Assembly: GCF_900086985.1 (NCBI RefSeq)
Contig: NZ_LT593974.1
Coordinates: 1,922,001-1,986,000, forward strand
DNA from: Halomonas sp. HL-93
GTDB taxonomy: Bacteria; Pseudomonadota; Gammaproteobacteria; Pseudomonadales; Halomonadaceae
DNA: 64,000 nucleotides
Reading direction: 5' to 3'
In this document: one piece after another, positions 10,229-20,951 of the stretch
Position numbering within the stretch: the first letter of the stretch is position 1
Layout of the letters: the number at the start of each line of letters is the position of its first letter
Position numbers and translations under genes: made by a program
Notes under the pieces: generated by a model
Seen by the model: the letters and a program-made list of their open reading frames with translations, nothing else
Database searches by the model: none
Told to the model about the DNA's origin: nothing

Positions 10229-11434
10229 ATGATGACACAGCAATCGCACCAGCCTGTTTTTCTAACAGGCGATGAATTCTCGATTCCCACCTTTAGTTTG
10301 CTAAGCCCTGAGGGCGAACTTTATAGCGAGGCTGACGCTCCTCAGCTAGAACAAGCTCATGCGAGGCGTATGTACTACGCTATGCTTGCCACGCGTATTC
10401 TTGATGAACGCATGCTCGCGGCCCAGCGCCAGGGGCGACTGTCTTTCTACATGCAATGCACGGGCGAAGAAGCCGCCGTGGTGGGTGCTACCGCCGCACT
10501 TGACGATGCCGATATGATCATGGCCCAGTACCGTGAGCAGGGTGCATTGATGTACCGCGGTTTCTCCATCGACGAGTTTATGAATCAGCTATTTGGCAAT
10601 GAACTGGATTACGGCAAGGGCCGCCAGATGCCAATTCACTACGGCTCGCGCAAGCTTCACTACATGACGATTTCGTCACCGCTCGCCACCCAGATTCCCC
10701 AAGCGACCGGATACGCCTACGGTCAAAAAATGGCCGAAAATGGGCACTGTACACTGACCTTTTTTGGCGAAGGCGCTGCATCGGAGGGTGACTTTCACGC
10801 GGCGCTCAATATGGCCTCGGTGCATCAGGTGCCGGTGATTTTTTTCTGCCGCAACAACGGCTACGCCATTTCGACCCCAGCGGTCGAGCAGTTCGCCGCC
10901 GATGGCATCGCTCCCCGGGCGTTTGGCTACCACATGCACGTCATTCGGGTGGACGGCAACGATGTGCTGGCGGTCTATGAAGCCACCCGACAGGCACGCA
11001 AGCTTGCCGTTGAACGCAATCAGCCGGTACTCATTGAGGCCATGACATACCGACTGGCCGCGCATTCTTCCTCCGATGATCCGTCAGGCTATCGCTCGAA
11101 AAATGAAGAAGAAGCCTGGCGAATAAAAGATCCGCTGTTACGAATGCAGAAATGGCTTTTGGCCAAAGGCTGGTGGAGCGAGGAAGAGGAAACCCGCGAG
11201 CAGGAAAGTCTGCGCCGCGAAGTGTTGGATACTATGAAGCGCGCTGAAAAGCGTTCGCCCCCGCCTCTCGATTCATTGATTAGCGATGTCTATGCCGACG
11301 TAACACCGGCGTTGCAGCGTCAATTTGATCAGCTCAAGCAGCATATTCGCCGTTACCCGGATGCCTATCCCCGCGGTGCCAAGTCGTTGGACCTTGGCGT
11401 AAGCACGGATACCGACTCACAGGGGGAGGCGTAA
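10229..11434 (+). CDS. bkdA1: Branched-chain 2-oxoacid dehydrogenase E1 component, alpha subunit
   Basis: Thiamine-diphosphate decarboxylase subunit that starts oxidation of the 2-oxoacids of Val, Leu and Ile to acyl-CoA. The TPP motif GEGAASEGD...RNN is present. The sequence [10 protein letters not shown], then [20 protein letters not shown] is of the branched-chain type rather than the pyruvate type. Two adjacent ATG codons (10229 and 10232) follow AAGGA at 5 and 8 bases; either could be used. A longer frame back to 10178 has no ribosome binding site. It forms an operon with E1beta (1-bp gap) and E2. Confidence 0.9.
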   Translation: MMTQQSHQPVFLTGDEFSIPTFSLLSPEGELYSEADAPQLEQAHARRMYYAMLATRILDERMLAAQRQGRLSFYMQCTGEEAAVVGATAALDDADMIMAQYREQGALMYRGFSIDEFMNQLFGNELDYGKGRQMPIHYGSRKLHYMTISSPLATQIPQATGYAYGQKMAENGHCTLTFFGEGAASEGDFHAALNMASVHQVPVIFFCRNNGYAISTPAVEQFAADGIAPRAFGYHMHVIRVDGNDVLAVYEATRQARKLAVERNQPVLIEAMTYRLAAHSSSDDPSGYRSKNEEEAWRIKDPLLRMQKWLLAKGWWSEEEETREQESLRREVLDTMKRAEKRSPPPLDSLISDVYADVTPALQRQFDQLKQHIRRYPDAYPRGAKSLDLGVSTDTDSQGEA

Positions 11435-11435
11435 C

Positions 11436-12413
11436 ATGCCCACAATGAACATGCTGCAGGCGATCAATAATGCCCTCGACATCGCTATGGCGGAAGACGA
11501 AAAAGTCATCTGCTTTGGCGAAGACGTGGGTATCTTTGGCGGTGTTTTTCGCGCCACCAGCCATCTACAGGAAAAATACGGCAAAGCTCGCTGTTTCAAT
11601 ACGCCACTGGTTGAGCAGGGCATCATTGGCTTTGCCAACGGCTTGGCTGCTCAAGGCTCAGTGCCGGTCGCTGAAATTCAGTTCGCCGACTATATTTTTC
11701 CCGCCTTCGACCAGATCGTTAACGAAACTGCCAAGTACCGCTACCGCTCAGGAGATCTGTTTAACGTTGGCGGTTTGACCATTCGGACGCCGTACGGTGG
11801 TGGTATTTCCGGCGGGCTTTATCACTCGCAATCGCCCGAGGCTTATTTTACCCATACGCCGGGTTTAAAAGTCGTCGTGCCGCGCAATCCCTATCAAGCC
11901 AAAGGACTTTTGCTAGCGGCGATTCGTGACCCAGATCCGGTGCTTTTTTTAGAACCTAAACGGCTTTATCGCGCAGCGGTAGGCGAGGTGCCGGAAGACG
12001 ATTATCAACTGCCCATTGGCGAAGCCGAAATCATCAAGGAAGGCACTGACATTACCTTGGTGGGCTGGGGTGCGCAAATGGAAGTGATCGGCAAGGCGGT
12101 GGAGCTGGCAGAAGAGCAGGGCATTAACTGTGAGGTTATCGACCTGCGTTCGCTGTTGCCCTGGGATGCCGATACGGTGGCTGAATCAGTGCTCAAAACC
12201 GGCCGCCTGGTGGTGAGCCATGAAGCGCCACTGACCGGTGGCTTTGCCGGTGAAATCGCCGCGACGATACAGGAACGTTGTTTTCTCTACCTGGAATCGC
12301 CCATTGCACGGGTGACCGGGCTGGATACGCCTTTCCCGCTGGTGCTGGAAAAAGAGTATCTGCCCGATCATCTCAAAATCTTTGAAGCGATTCGCGAAAG
12401 CGTCAACTTTTAG
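11436..12413 (+). CDS. bkdA2: Branched-chain 2-oxoacid dehydrogenase E1 component, beta subunit
   Basis: Completes the alpha2-beta2 E1 enzyme. The transketolase pyrimidine domain ([14 protein letters not shown], then [16 protein letters not shown]) and the C-terminal transketolase domain ([11 protein letters not shown]) are both intact in 325 residues. GGGGGAGG sits just before the ATG. It begins 1 bp after the E1alpha stop, so the two subunits are made from one message in equal amounts. Confidence 0.92.
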   Translation: MPTMNMLQAINNALDIAMAEDEKVICFGEDVGIFGGVFRATSHLQEKYGKARCFNTPLVEQGIIGFANGLAAQGSVPVAEIQFADYIFPAFDQIVNETAKYRYRSGDLFNVGGLTIRTPYGGGISGGLYHSQSPEAYFTHTPGLKVVVPRNPYQAKGLLLAAIRDPDPVLFLEPKRLYRAAVGEVPEDDYQLPIGEAEIIKEGTDITLVGWGAQMEVIGKAVELAEEQGINCEVIDLRSLLPWDADTVAESVLKTGRLVVSHEAPLTGGFAGEIAATIQERCFLYLESPIARVTGLDTPFPLVLEKEYLPDHLKIFEAIRESVNF

Positions 12414-12451
12414 CGGCTTAAAAGGCCGAAGAACGCATGGGGAGAAACACA

Positions 12452-13705
12452 ATGAGCGATTTTATGCTGCCGGATATCGGCGAAGGCATTGTTGAATGTG
12501 AAGTGGTCGAATGGCGCGTCGCGGAAGGCGATCGCATTGAAGAAGATCAGCCCATCGTCGAGGTGATGACCGATAAGGCGCTGGTGGAAATTACCGCACC
12601 TGAGGCGGGTGTGGTCAGCAAACTGTATGTCGAGCAGGGGCAAATTGCCAAAGTTCACGCGCCGCTTTATGCCTACCAGGCGGAAGGTGAAGTGACCATC
12701 GAGACCAACGCGTCGAAGGATGAACAAGTCGCGCCCCAAGCCTCTCAAGCGTCAAGCACCGGAAAACCAGCCGAGGTGCCAGCGTCTGGATTGTCAACAC
12801 CTGTAAAAGGGCATGGAAAAGTGCCTGCCAGCCCGGCGGTCAGAAGGCTGGTGCGGGAACATCACCTCAGTCTGGCGGAGATTTCAGGCAGCGGTAAAGA
12901 GGGTCGGGTACTCAAGGAAGACGTATTGGCGCACCTAGACCAACCGGCTGAGGCATCAGTGTCGCCCGCTGGGTACACCGCTTCACGAGGGAGTGGTGAA
13001 GCGGCCAGAGTCGAGCCACTGCGCGGCATGCGAGCGGTGATGGCCAAGCGTATGGTAGAAGCGGCCAGTACTATTCCGCACTTTCACTATGGCGATGAGA
13101 TAGACGTGACGGCACTTCTCGCCATGAGAGAGCGTTTGAAGCCTCTAGCAGAGGCTCACGGTGAGCGCTTAACGCTGATGCCGTTTTTCATGAAAGCGAT
13201 GGCCCTGGCCGTAGCAGAGCAGCCGATTATCAATGCACAACTCAACCCCGCAGGCGATGAACTGCATTACTATGCCCAGTGCAATATCGGCATGGCAGTG
13301 GATAGCAAAGCCGGTTTGTTAGTGCCAAATGTAAAAGGCGTTGAACGCTTGACGCTATTGGACATTGCCAGGGAGGTAGGACGCTTAACCAACGCGGCTA
13401 GGGAGGGGCGAGTTGATCAGGCCGACCTCAAGGGCGGCACCATCAGCATTTCCAACATTGGGGCGCTGGGAGGGACCTACGCGGCACCAATTATTAACGC
13501 TCCAGAAGCCGCCATTGTAGCGCTTGGCAAAACCCAGTGGCTGCCGCGCTTTGATGAACAGGGCGACGTGCAGCGGCGCGCGATCATGACCATCACCTGG
13601 GCGGGGGATCACCGGTTTATCGATGGCGGCACTATCGCGCGTTTCTGCAATGCCTGGAAAGCGTTCCTGGAAGCCCCGGAGACCATGCTTCTTCATCTAG
13701 GCTAA
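12452..13705 (+). CDS. bkdB: Branched-chain 2-oxoacid dehydrogenase E2 (dihydrolipoamide acyltransferase)
   Basis: Core of the complex, moving the acyl group from lipoate to CoA. It has one lipoyl domain (residues 1-80, lipoylated K42 in MTDKALVE), a linker, a peripheral-subunit-binding domain (about 115-155, VPASPAVRRLVREH), and the catalytic domain ending in the active-site motif DHRFIDGG. The ATG at 12452, seven bases after GGGGAG, is preferred over a frame starting five codons earlier. No lipoamide dehydrogenase (E3) gene follows, so E3 must be encoded elsewhere. Confidence 0.92.
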   Translation: MSDFMLPDIGEGIVECEVVEWRVAEGDRIEEDQPIVEVMTDKALVEITAPEAGVVSKLYVEQGQIAKVHAPLYAYQAEGEVTIETNASKDEQVAPQASQASSTGKPAEVPASGLSTPVKGHGKVPASPAVRRLVREHHLSLAEISGSGKEGRVLKEDVLAHLDQPAEASVSPAGYTASRGSGEAARVEPLRGMRAVMAKRMVEAASTIPHFHYGDEIDVTALLAMRERLKPLAEAHGERLTLMPFFMKAMALAVAEQPIINAQLNPAGDELHYYAQCNIGMAVDSKAGLLVPNVKGVERLTLLDIAREVGRLTNAAREGRVDQADLKGGTISISNIGALGGTYAAPIINAPEAAIVALGKTQWLPRFDEQGDVQRRAIMTITWAGDHRFIDGGTIARFCNAWKAFLEAPETMLLHLG

Positions 13706-13717
13706 CGCAGGCGAACT

Positions 13718-15553
13718 ATGGCCCAGGCACCGCTTCAGCAGTTCTACATACCCGAAGAACAATCGGTCTATCTGCTGAGTCATCACGATGCCCGAAAGCT
13801 CAAGGACTGGGTGGCGCTGTGCCAGGCACAGCTTGCCCAGTTGGGGTATCAAGACATTGAGCTGATTGGCAAAGGTGCCTATGGGTTTGTGTTCGCCGGT
13901 AGCGCGTCCAGCCTAGGCGCGACCGACCATTATGTATTTAAATTTTCACGTATTACGCTACCCACTCACCTGCAAGAACGCCTGGAAGAAGAGGCTTTCA
14001 TGCTGGAGCAGGTCTCGCACCCACGCATTCCCAGGCTGATCACCTATCAACGGTCACGAGGTCAATCCATTCTGGTGATGGAACGTGCGCCGGGCTGGAA
14101 TCTGGAGCAGATATCCCTCAAAGAGGGGCGATTATCGCCCCGTTTGATCATGCGCATTGCGGCCCAGTTGGCGGATATTCTCGCCGCTCTGCGCTGTGAG
14201 GCAGGGCCCCAGGCTCGGCCCGTCGTACACGGCGATATCAAACCCTCCAACTTGGTCTTTGACCCTGCTGAGGAGTCCATTGCATTGATTGACTGGGGCT
14301 CGTCGGTATTTGCCCAGCTCGATGCCCAGTTGCAGTTCGTCGGCGCTAACGTGATGGAACTGATGTCGGACAACCTGCAACAAACCAATGCTCGGCTGGG
14401 CGACGTTTACTTTATCGGCGAAGATCAATTAAACGGCGCGCTTTCTTCACCGCGCTTTGACGAGCAGGGCGTGGCTGGCACTCTTTATGCGTTGGCGTCG
14501 GCGCAATCGTGCCGTTTTGGACACCGCGCCATTCCTGCAAACTCCTTGGGCTTGCCCATGGAGTTTGCCCGCACACTCGACGGTATGCTGGATCCTGACC
14601 CCCACATTCGCCGCCAGGCCGGCGACTACTTCCTGCAGGCGATGCCTCGCATGGCCAGGGTGGTAATGATTGATCTGCCCGGCCGGGCACAATCACCGCT
14701 GGTGCCGGTGTGGGGGCGCCCCGCTGAATATGAAATCGATACCGTCGTGTACAGTTCGCGCAAGGCCTTTCTGCGTGAAGCCAATGCGCCGGAAACCCTT
14801 AACGACGTCAACGATGTACAGCTGGACCGCTATTACAAACAGTTCATGCAAGGCATGGGCGAAACAGAAAAAGCTTTTTTGGCCTCGGTCAGTCGCCTTG
14901 GTAAATATCCCGTGGTGGGTGGCTTGGCGGTGCGCTGGGAGCGGGAAGGGGTGTATATCGATTCGTCATTAAACCTGCACAACCCTGAGCTTAAGCCCGC
15001 GTTTATCGAAGCGGTTAACAATATGGTCCACTTGGCGCGGGCGATTCACCGTCAAGGGGTATTCAAAAGTTGCTTATTTAATGCCCGCCAAACGTTGCAC
15101 CTGGAAAGGGAAGCAGCCACAGAGCCTTTTTATTGCGAACCGGGTATGGCGATCAGCTATGAAATGAGCGCCGTCCCCGAGCTAGAAGACCAAACGCGGC
15201 AGCATAGCTATTTCGAGGATGGCCCTGATCCCGAGGAGCTATTAGTGCTTCCAGCGTCGATTATGCGGGTATTACAGCAACTTAATGAGATACACCACAC
15301 CGGCATGATCATTTTTGAAGCACTCCCCAGGCACCTCAAAATTCATAGCTACTACCGTCTTCTCGATCCCGTCAGGGAAAATGAGTTTCGTAAGTTACTG
15401 GCGCGAATGCTTGCATCGGTAAGCCAAATTGAAGGGTTGGGAGTTTCAGGTTTTATGAAAATGCCCTACAAAGACACCCGCTACTTTACCCATCTGGAAA
15501 GCCAGCCCGAACGCTATTATCCGCGTAATCCGCGGGAATATATTAGCAATTGA
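13718..15553 (+). CDS. Atypical Ser/Thr protein kinase-like protein
   Basis: A 611-residue protein with a Hanks-type kinase fold in its first third. The glycine-rich loop GKGAYGFV is at 51-58 and the likely ATP lysine is K75 (YVFKFSR). The catalytic loop is HGDIKPSN at 171-178 (HGD replaces HRD) and the metal site is DWG at 192-194 instead of DFG. The C-terminal 300 residues match nothing I recognise and lack membrane segments. It begins 12 bp after bkdB on the same strand, so it is probably in the same transcript; a role in controlling the dehydrogenase is only an inference from this position. It may also be a pseudokinase or a small-molecule kinase. Confidence 0.72.
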   Translation: MAQAPLQQFYIPEEQSVYLLSHHDARKLKDWVALCQAQLAQLGYQDIELIGKGAYGFVFAGSASSLGATDHYVFKFSRITLPTHLQERLEEEAFMLEQVSHPRIPRLITYQRSRGQSILVMERAPGWNLEQISLKEGRLSPRLIMRIAAQLADILAALRCEAGPQARPVVHGDIKPSNLVFDPAEESIALIDWGSSVFAQLDAQLQFVGANVMELMSDNLQQTNARLGDVYFIGEDQLNGALSSPRFDEQGVAGTLYALASAQSCRFGHRAIPANSLGLPMEFARTLDGMLDPDPHIRRQAGDYFLQAMPRMARVVMIDLPGRAQSPLVPVWGRPAEYEIDTVVYSSRKAFLREANAPETLNDVNDVQLDRYYKQFMQGMGETEKAFLASVSRLGKYPVVGGLAVRWEREGVYIDSSLNLHNPELKPAFIEAVNNMVHLARAIHRQGVFKSCLFNARQTLHLEREAATEPFYCEPGMAISYEMSAVPELEDQTRQHSYFEDGPDPEELLVLPASIMRVLQQLNEIHHTGMIIFEALPRHLKIHSYYRLLDPVRENEFRKLLARMLASVSQIEGLGVSGFMKMPYKDTRYFTHLESQPERYYPRNPREYISN

Positions 15554-15581
15554 TGTCAGCAATGGCTGCCGGTTGTGAAAT

Positions 15582-17288
15582 CTATGGCTGATAAAACTCC
15601 CGCCATGCAGCGTAGGTGCTGAGAAAGACGCGACCGGTGAGGGCGTCGAGAAAGTCACTTTTCTTAAGTTGGTCCATTACAGGGCCTTTTACCTCAGAAA
15701 GGTGCAGTTTCACATTTGAATCTTTTAAGCGGGCATTGATGGCGTCAAGGCTCTCGAGGGCCGATGCATCGATCAGGTTAACCGCGGAGCAGATCAACAC
15801 GACGTGCTCGAGTTCGGGACGACTAGCCACCAAGTTATAGAGGGTATCTTCCAGGTATCGGGCGTTGGCGAAGTAAAGGCTTTCATCAATACGCAGCAGC
15901 GCTACACGGCTGACGGTTTCGACATCGTGGCGTTCGACGTTGCGAAAATGCTCTGTATCAGGCACTCGCCCGACCAATGCACTGTGCGGGCGACTGGTGC
16001 GGTATAGGTAGAGTGCGATGGACAGGGTAACGCCTCCCAGGATGCCCGCCTCAATACCCTCAACAAGTGTAAGGGTGATGGTTAACGCCATGGCGGAAAA
16101 ATCGCTGCGCGAATAGCGCCACGTCTGGCGCAGCATGGGAATATCCACGAGGGTTAAAATAGATACGGTAATCGTCGCCGCCAGAGTGGCAATCGGCAGG
16201 TAGTAAAGCCAACCGGTAAACGCCATCGTCACCAATGCAATGCCTAGGGCGGCAAAAGCGCCAGCGGCTGGCGTTTGGGCGCCCGCATCGAAATTAATCA
16301 CCGTGCGTGAAAGGCCCCCGGTGACTGGCATACCGTTGTTGATGGCAGCGGCTATGTTAGTAGCACCGAGCCCGATCAATTCCTGATTAGGGGAAATACG
16401 CTGGCGCCGTTTAGCAGCCAACATTTGCCCCATCGAAACCGACTCGACGAAGCCGACCAGGCTGATTAACAAAGCCGGTATGAAAAGCGCTCGCCACAGT
16501 GAGGTGTCGGCCCAAGGTAGGCTGAAAGCGGGGAGGCCAGCGGGTACATCACCCACGACGCTGACCCCCTGGTTCGAGAGTCCCCAATACCAAGTAGCCA
16601 GCGTGGTGGCAACAACGGCGATAACGGGCCCTGCCTTGGCCACCAGATCAGCCACGCTGTCACGCAGTCCCAGTCGCCGAAGCGTCGATTTTCCATGTCG
16701 TCGAAGCCAGACTAAAAACACCAGTGTGCTAACGCCCAAGGCACACGTAGGCACATTGATGGCATTAAGGTGAGGGGTGAGCGTTATCAAGCGTTCGACC
16801 AGGGTAAACCCGCTGCTTTCAATGCCTAACAGGCTGCCGAGCTGGCTGACCGCAATCAAAATGCCAGAGGCTGTTAAAAAACCCGAAATCACAGGGTGGC
16901 TCAAGAAATTGCTGAAAAAGCCCATTTTGAGTAGCCCCATGGCTACCAGCATGACGCCCGAAAGCAACGACAGTACCAGCGCAGCCTGAAGATAGGCATC
17001 GCTACCAGGCGTGGCGACAGCCGAAAGGGCGGCCCCGGTCATCAGCGCAATGATGGCCACCGGGCCAATGGCCAGGGTGCGGCTGGTGCCAAATAGGGTG
17101 TATACCAGTTGTGGCAGGATACTGGCGTACAAACCCACTACCGCAGGCAGACCTGCGAGTAGCGCATAAGCGAGCGATTGCGGTATCACCATGACGGTAA
17201 CAATCAAGCCGGCGAGTAAATCCGCCCCTAGTAACCGTTTATGGTAGTAAGGCAGCCACGAAAGGATGGGCAAGTAGCGCTTTAGCAT
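15582..17288 (-). CDS. SulP-family anion transporter with STAS domain
   Basis: Inner-membrane SLC26/SulP transporter for sulfate, bicarbonate or another anion. The first 420 residues hold the membrane segments and the signature region PQSLAYALLAGLPAVVGLYAS. A cytoplasmic STAS domain fills roughly 440-550. The ATG at 17288 is taken; a TTG three codons earlier would have no ribosome binding site, and GGAG lies close before the ATG. It converges with the kinase-like gene (28-bp gap). The substrate cannot be fixed from sequence. Confidence 0.88.
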   Translation of the reverse strand: MLKRYLPILSWLPYYHKRLLGADLLAGLIVTVMVIPQSLAYALLAGLPAVVGLYASILPQLVYTLFGTSRTLAIGPVAIIALMTGAALSAVATPGSDAYLQAALVLSLLSGVMLVAMGLLKMGFFSNFLSHPVISGFLTASGILIAVSQLGSLLGIESSGFTLVERLITLTPHLNAINVPTCALGVSTLVFLVWLRRHGKSTLRRLGLRDSVADLVAKAGPVIAVVATTLATWYWGLSNQGVSVVGDVPAGLPAFSLPWADTSLWRALFIPALLISLVGFVESVSMGQMLAAKRRQRISPNQELIGLGATNIAAAINNGMPVTGGLSRTVINFDAGAQTPAAGAFAALGIALVTMAFTGWLYYLPIATLAATITVSILTLVDIPMLRQTWRYSRSDFSAMALTITLTLVEGIEAGILGGVTLSIALYLYRTSRPHSALVGRVPDTEHFRNVERHDVETVSRVALLRIDESLYFANARYLEDTLYNLVASRPELEHVVLICSAVNLIDASALESLDAINARLKDSNVKLHLSEVKGPVMDQLKKSDFLDALTGRVFLSTYAAWREFYQP

Positions 17289-17378
17289 GAGCTCCAAGGG
17301 CGATTCGCCGTCAAATTATCTAAACAATAAGCTACGTCATAGCCTAACGCGAACGTAGCGCTTTATATTAACGCGTTA

Positions 17379-17406
17379 TAAGCCAATTTACGGTACTCGC
17401 CGATAA
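17379..17406 (+). promoter_or_regulatory. Possible flagellar sigma28 (FliA) promoter for the chemoreceptor
   Basis: GCCGATAA at 17399-17406 is an exact match to the FliA -10 element. TAAG at 17379-17382 lies 16 bases before it, one base off the usual spacing. It is 128 bases upstream of the chemoreceptor start, in the gap between two divergent genes. Confidence 0.5.
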
Positions 17407-17534
17407 ATTCATGCCCTGGACAGGTTCTTCCCCCAAAGTGTTACTTATTTAATCCTGATTAGTGGGTAAGCTTAACGCTAAGCCCATTCAAGGGTTTGGG
17501 ACCTCATTTCACGTTAATAACAAGAGTACTGACT

Positions 17535-19184
17535 ATGCGTGTCATTCGATGGATGGTTCCCATAGTGCTATTGGCACTTGCCGGCTGGCTGGTGTCTTAC
17601 GGTACCGTCGGGGGATATATTGCGGTTGGTTTGTCGGCACTTGCCGGTGCACTGAGCGTTTGGATCGCATGGTGGGGACTCTATCAAGCCGATCAGCAGC
17701 AGTTAGAAGGCAAGCGCACTGGCAATCGCCTCATGGCGGATTACGCGTCGCTTCGGGCGATGGCGTTTCGACTTATGCGTCGCGCCAGCAGCACCGCTAT
17801 TGCTTCAGCTGAAGTGTCGCACTATGCCGATTTGATGGACCAGCGTCTCAGTAAGCAAGAAAAAATGGCGCGTGAGTCATCAGCTAGTATGGGCGCGATC
17901 AACACAGCCATTATGCAAGTCAGCGCCAGCGCCTCCCAGGTGGCGGCGCTGGCAGAAAGCGCGCGTGAGTCCAGTCACCATAATCAAGAAGCCTTGACTG
18001 ATATTATCAATGAGATGAGCGAGGTCTCTGAGCAATCCCAGCAAGCACTGGAAATGTTGACGTCGCTCAATGATAAAATTGAGCGCGTTCGCAACGTTAC
18101 GTCAATGATTGAAGACATTGCCGAACAAACGCATCTATTGTCGCTCAATGCGTCCATTGAAGCCGCACGGGCGGGCGAGCACGGACGCGGGTTTGCGGTA
18201 GTGGCCGGAGAGGTTCGTAATCTGGCGCACAAAACGTCAACGGCCACCCAAAGCGTCGATGAACTCGTTAAGGATATGCATCAAAGCGGTCAGAATGTCG
18301 TTTCATCAATGGGCAGTTTGATGAGCCGCATTAGCCATCGCTCGGCTGATATGCAGCACGTTGGCACCAGTTTGGGCACTATTACCCAAGAATTTGATCA
18401 GGTGCAACGCGAAATCAGCAGTGTAGCGCAAGCCATTGATAATACGCGCGAGCATAGCCAAACCGTCGCGGATACCCTGCATCAGCTAGAGGCGGATGTT
18501 GATGAAGGCAACCGCAATATGCACGACCTGGCAAACCAGGCACGTGCTTTGATGGAGGCGGCTGAAGGCGTCGATGGAGAGCTGGCGCAACAGCGTCTTA
18601 ACGGCCGTCATCAGCAAGTTTTCCATGCGGCGCGTAAAACAGCAGATCGTTTGGGCAAGTTATTTGAAAGTGCTCTTAAACGAGGAGAATTAAGCGAGTC
18701 GGCACTTTTTCAGCCTGAATATCAGCAGATCCCCGATACTCAGCCACCGCTTTATCGCACGTCTTTTGATTCTTTCACCGATAAACATCTCCCCGATATT
18801 CAAGAACCGTTGCTCAGCCAGCTTGAGCTGAGCTATGCCATTACCTGCGATCGGCAAGGCTATGTGCCAACCCATAATCAGGCGGTGAGCCGTAAACCCA
18901 CCGGTGACTATGATCACGATTTGAAATTTTGTCGCAGCAAACGTATTTTCGATGATCCTACTGGGCGTCGGTGCGGTGCCCACGAGAAACCATTGCTACT
19001 ACAAACCTATAAACGTGATACCGGTGAAATTATGCACGATCTATCAGTGCCTATTTATATCAATGGTCGGCACTGGGGAGGGTTTCGCATCGGCTATCAG
19101 CCAGAGCGTGAACCAACGCCTCAACTAACAGTTGATGATCAAGAGGCGCTGGCATTACCTAGTCGCCAGTTAGCGAGTGCGTGA
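17535..19184 (+). CDS. Methyl-accepting chemotaxis protein with C-terminal sensor module
   Basis: Chemoreceptor of 549 residues. One or two hydrophobic segments occupy residues 4-45. The cytoplasmic signalling hairpin follows, with the highly conserved tip [22 protein letters not shown] split by the usual adaptation heptads. There is no large periplasmic domain and no clear HAMP. Instead, about 150 residues after the hairpin form a conserved module ([34 protein letters not shown]) known at the C-termini of other MCPs, probably a cytoplasmic sensor. The start at 17535 was chosen because the hydrophobic segment follows directly. The 3' end overlaps the convergent rarD gene by 15 bp. Confidence 0.85.
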   Translation: MRVIRWMVPIVLLALAGWLVSYGTVGGYIAVGLSALAGALSVWIAWWGLYQADQQQLEGKRTGNRLMADYASLRAMAFRLMRRASSTAIASAEVSHYADLMDQRLSKQEKMARESSASMGAINTAIMQVSASASQVAALAESARESSHHNQEALTDIINEMSEVSEQSQQALEMLTSLNDKIERVRNVTSMIEDIAEQTHLLSLNASIEAARAGEHGRGFAVVAGEVRNLAHKTSTATQSVDELVKDMHQSGQNVVSSMGSLMSRISHRSADMQHVGTSLGTITQEFDQVQREISSVAQAIDNTREHSQTVADTLHQLEADVDEGNRNMHDLANQARALMEAAEGVDGELAQQRLNGRHQQVFHAARKTADRLGKLFESALKRGELSESALFQPEYQQIPDTQPPLYRTSFDSFTDKHLPDIQEPLLSQLELSYAITCDRQGYVPTHNQAVSRKPTGDYDHDLKFCRSKRIFDDPTGRRCGAHEKPLLLQTYKRDTGEIMHDLSVPIYINGRHWGGFRIGYQPEREPTPQLTVDDQEALALPSRQLASA

Positions 19185-20063
19185 TTGCCATGCTGACCAC
19201 GAATAGAGGGCCAGTCCTGTCCAAATCATGACGAACGTCACTAACTGGATAAGACTCAGGGGTTCGTTGAAAATCGTCAGCGCAATAAAAAACTGAATGC
19301 TGGGGTTGATGTACATTAGAAACCCCAGCGTGGCGAGACGTAAACGCCGCGCTGCACCCGCGAAAGCCATGAGAGGGAGGGCCGTCATAATGCCACTAGC
19401 AACGAGCAGGGCGGTGGTTGGTGTATCGCTTAAAAAATGGGAAACCCCTTGCCAACTCAGCCCTGCCAACGCAAGCAGTGCAATAGGAAACAGCAGTAAC
19501 GTTTCCACAAAAAGTCCTGATAGACCATCAAGCGGCACTTGTTTGCGAAATAGTCCGTAACTTCCAAAGCTCAATGCCAGTAGCAGACTAATCCACGGCA
19601 ACTCACCGAGCATGACAAACTGGATGGCGATGGCAAGGCTAGCCAAGCCCAAGGCAACCAGCTGCAGTCGCGCCATTACTTCACGTAGCACCAGTATACC
19701 TAGCGCCACGTTCACCAGTGGCGACAAAAAATAGCCTAAACTTGCCTGTAATACTTGATGGGTTTCCACCGAGTAAATGTAAATTCCCCAATTGAATGCG
19801 ATCAGCAAAGCGCAGGCGAGGACACGCCAGAGTCGCCTGGGTTCCACCAGAGCGGCAACAACGGGAGGCCAGCGACGCAAGAGGCTGATAAGACCCACCA
19901 AAAACAGACACGACCACAGAATGCGGTGAATCAGCACCTCGACAGCCGGCACGCCATCAAACAGTGCAAAAAAAAGCGGGAAACAACCCCACATGATATA
20001 GGCCGTCAGGGCAAAGGTAACGCCTTTGACTGCTTCAGGATCGCGTGATGGAGTAGGAAGCAT
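19170..20063 (-). CDS. rarD: EamA-family transporter RarD
   Basis: Ten-segment inner-membrane protein of the drug/metabolite transporter superfamily, 297 residues, matching RarD ([17 protein letters not shown], then LIHRILWS). The frame is open for 89 more codons upstream, but the ATG at 20063 has GAGG seven bases before it and gives the family length. The true substrate of RarD is not settled. It is divergent from the nitrilase gene with only 72 bp between the starts. Confidence 0.86.
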   Translation of the reverse strand: MLPTPSRDPEAVKGVTFALTAYIMWGCFPLFFALFDGVPAVEVLIHRILWSCLFLVGLISLLRRWPPVVAALVEPRRLWRVLACALLIAFNWGIYIYSVETHQVLQASLGYFLSPLVNVALGILVLREVMARLQLVALGLASLAIAIQFVMLGELPWISLLLALSFGSYGLFRKQVPLDGLSGLFVETLLLFPIALLALAGLSWQGVSHFLSDTPTTALLVASGIMTALPLMAFAGAARRLRLATLGFLMYINPSIQFFIALTIFNEPLSLIQLVTFVMIWTGLALYSWSAWQSRTR

Positions 20064-20135
20064 AGCAGCCTCATTATTTAAAAATGCTAATCTAACACAC
20101 CCGTGACAACGTGAGCGGCGTAAAGGAGTGATTCG

Positions 20136-20951
20136 ATGAGCCAACTTAGAACTAGCCTGGTGCAATGCGATTTGCGCTGGGAAAACCCCCACGCCAACCA
20201 TACCCATCTTGAAACACTGCTTGGCGATCTTGATGGCCGGGATACCGACCTGATTGTGCTTCCCGAAATGTTTGCCACTGGGTTTACGATGAACTCCCGT
20301 GAGATGGCGCAGCCCATGGAAGACAGCCAAAGCGTAGCGTGGCTATTGGATCAGGCGCGGTCGCGTAACTGTGTGATGACCGGTAGCGTTGCTATCCAGC
20401 AGGGCGGAGAATTCTATAACCGTTTAATCTGGGCGACCCCTCAAGGTGCTCTGACCTACTACGATAAGCGACACCTGTTTCGCATGGCTGGCGAGCATGA
20501 ACGTTACGACATGGGGGAGCGGCGCAAAATTGTCGAGCTGAACGGTTTTAAAATACTACTGACGGTGTGCTATGACTTAAGATTTCCGGTTTGGCTGCGC
20601 CAGCAGCCTACACAAGGCGAGCATTTCGAGTATGATGCGCTGCTGTGCGTTGCCAACTGGCCTGCACCTCGCCGTCAACCCTGGCGTACGCTGTTGCAAG
20701 CTCGTGCTATTGAAAACCTGACTTACGTGATTGGCGTTAATCGCGTAGGCGAAGATGCCAAAGGAATGGCTTATAGCGGCGATTCCATGCTGGTGGATTT
20801 TAAAGGTGAACCACTTATCGATCATTCAGCGCATACGCCGTTTCTTGAAACGGGATGCCTCAATAAAACGGATTTAGATGCTTTTCGAGAAAAATTTCCT
20901 GCCTGGCAAGATGCCGACCGCTTTTCGCTACTGTCAGGAGTCGGCCACTAA
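20136..20951 (+). CDS. Nitrilase-superfamily omega-amidase (YafV-like)
   Basis: Carbon-nitrogen hydrolase of 271 residues with the Glu-Lys-Cys triad E44 (VLPEMF), K111 (YDKRHLF) and C145 (LTVCYDLRFP). These and the motif FRMAGE place it with YafV/Nit2, which deaminate 2-oxoglutaramate and 2-oxosuccinamate formed by glutamine or methionine-salvage transaminases. AAAGGAG precedes the ATG. Its stop overlaps the rsuA start by one base. Confidence 0.86.
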   Translation: MSQLRTSLVQCDLRWENPHANHTHLETLLGDLDGRDTDLIVLPEMFATGFTMNSREMAQPMEDSQSVAWLLDQARSRNCVMTGSVAIQQGGEFYNRLIWATPQGALTYYDKRHLFRMAGEHERYDMGERRKIVELNGFKILLTVCYDLRFPVWLRQQPTQGEHFEYDALLCVANWPAPRRQPWRTLLQARAIENLTYVIGVNRVGEDAKGMAYSGDSMLVDFKGEPLIDHSAHTPFLETGCLNKTDLDAFREKFPAWQDADRFSLLSGVGH

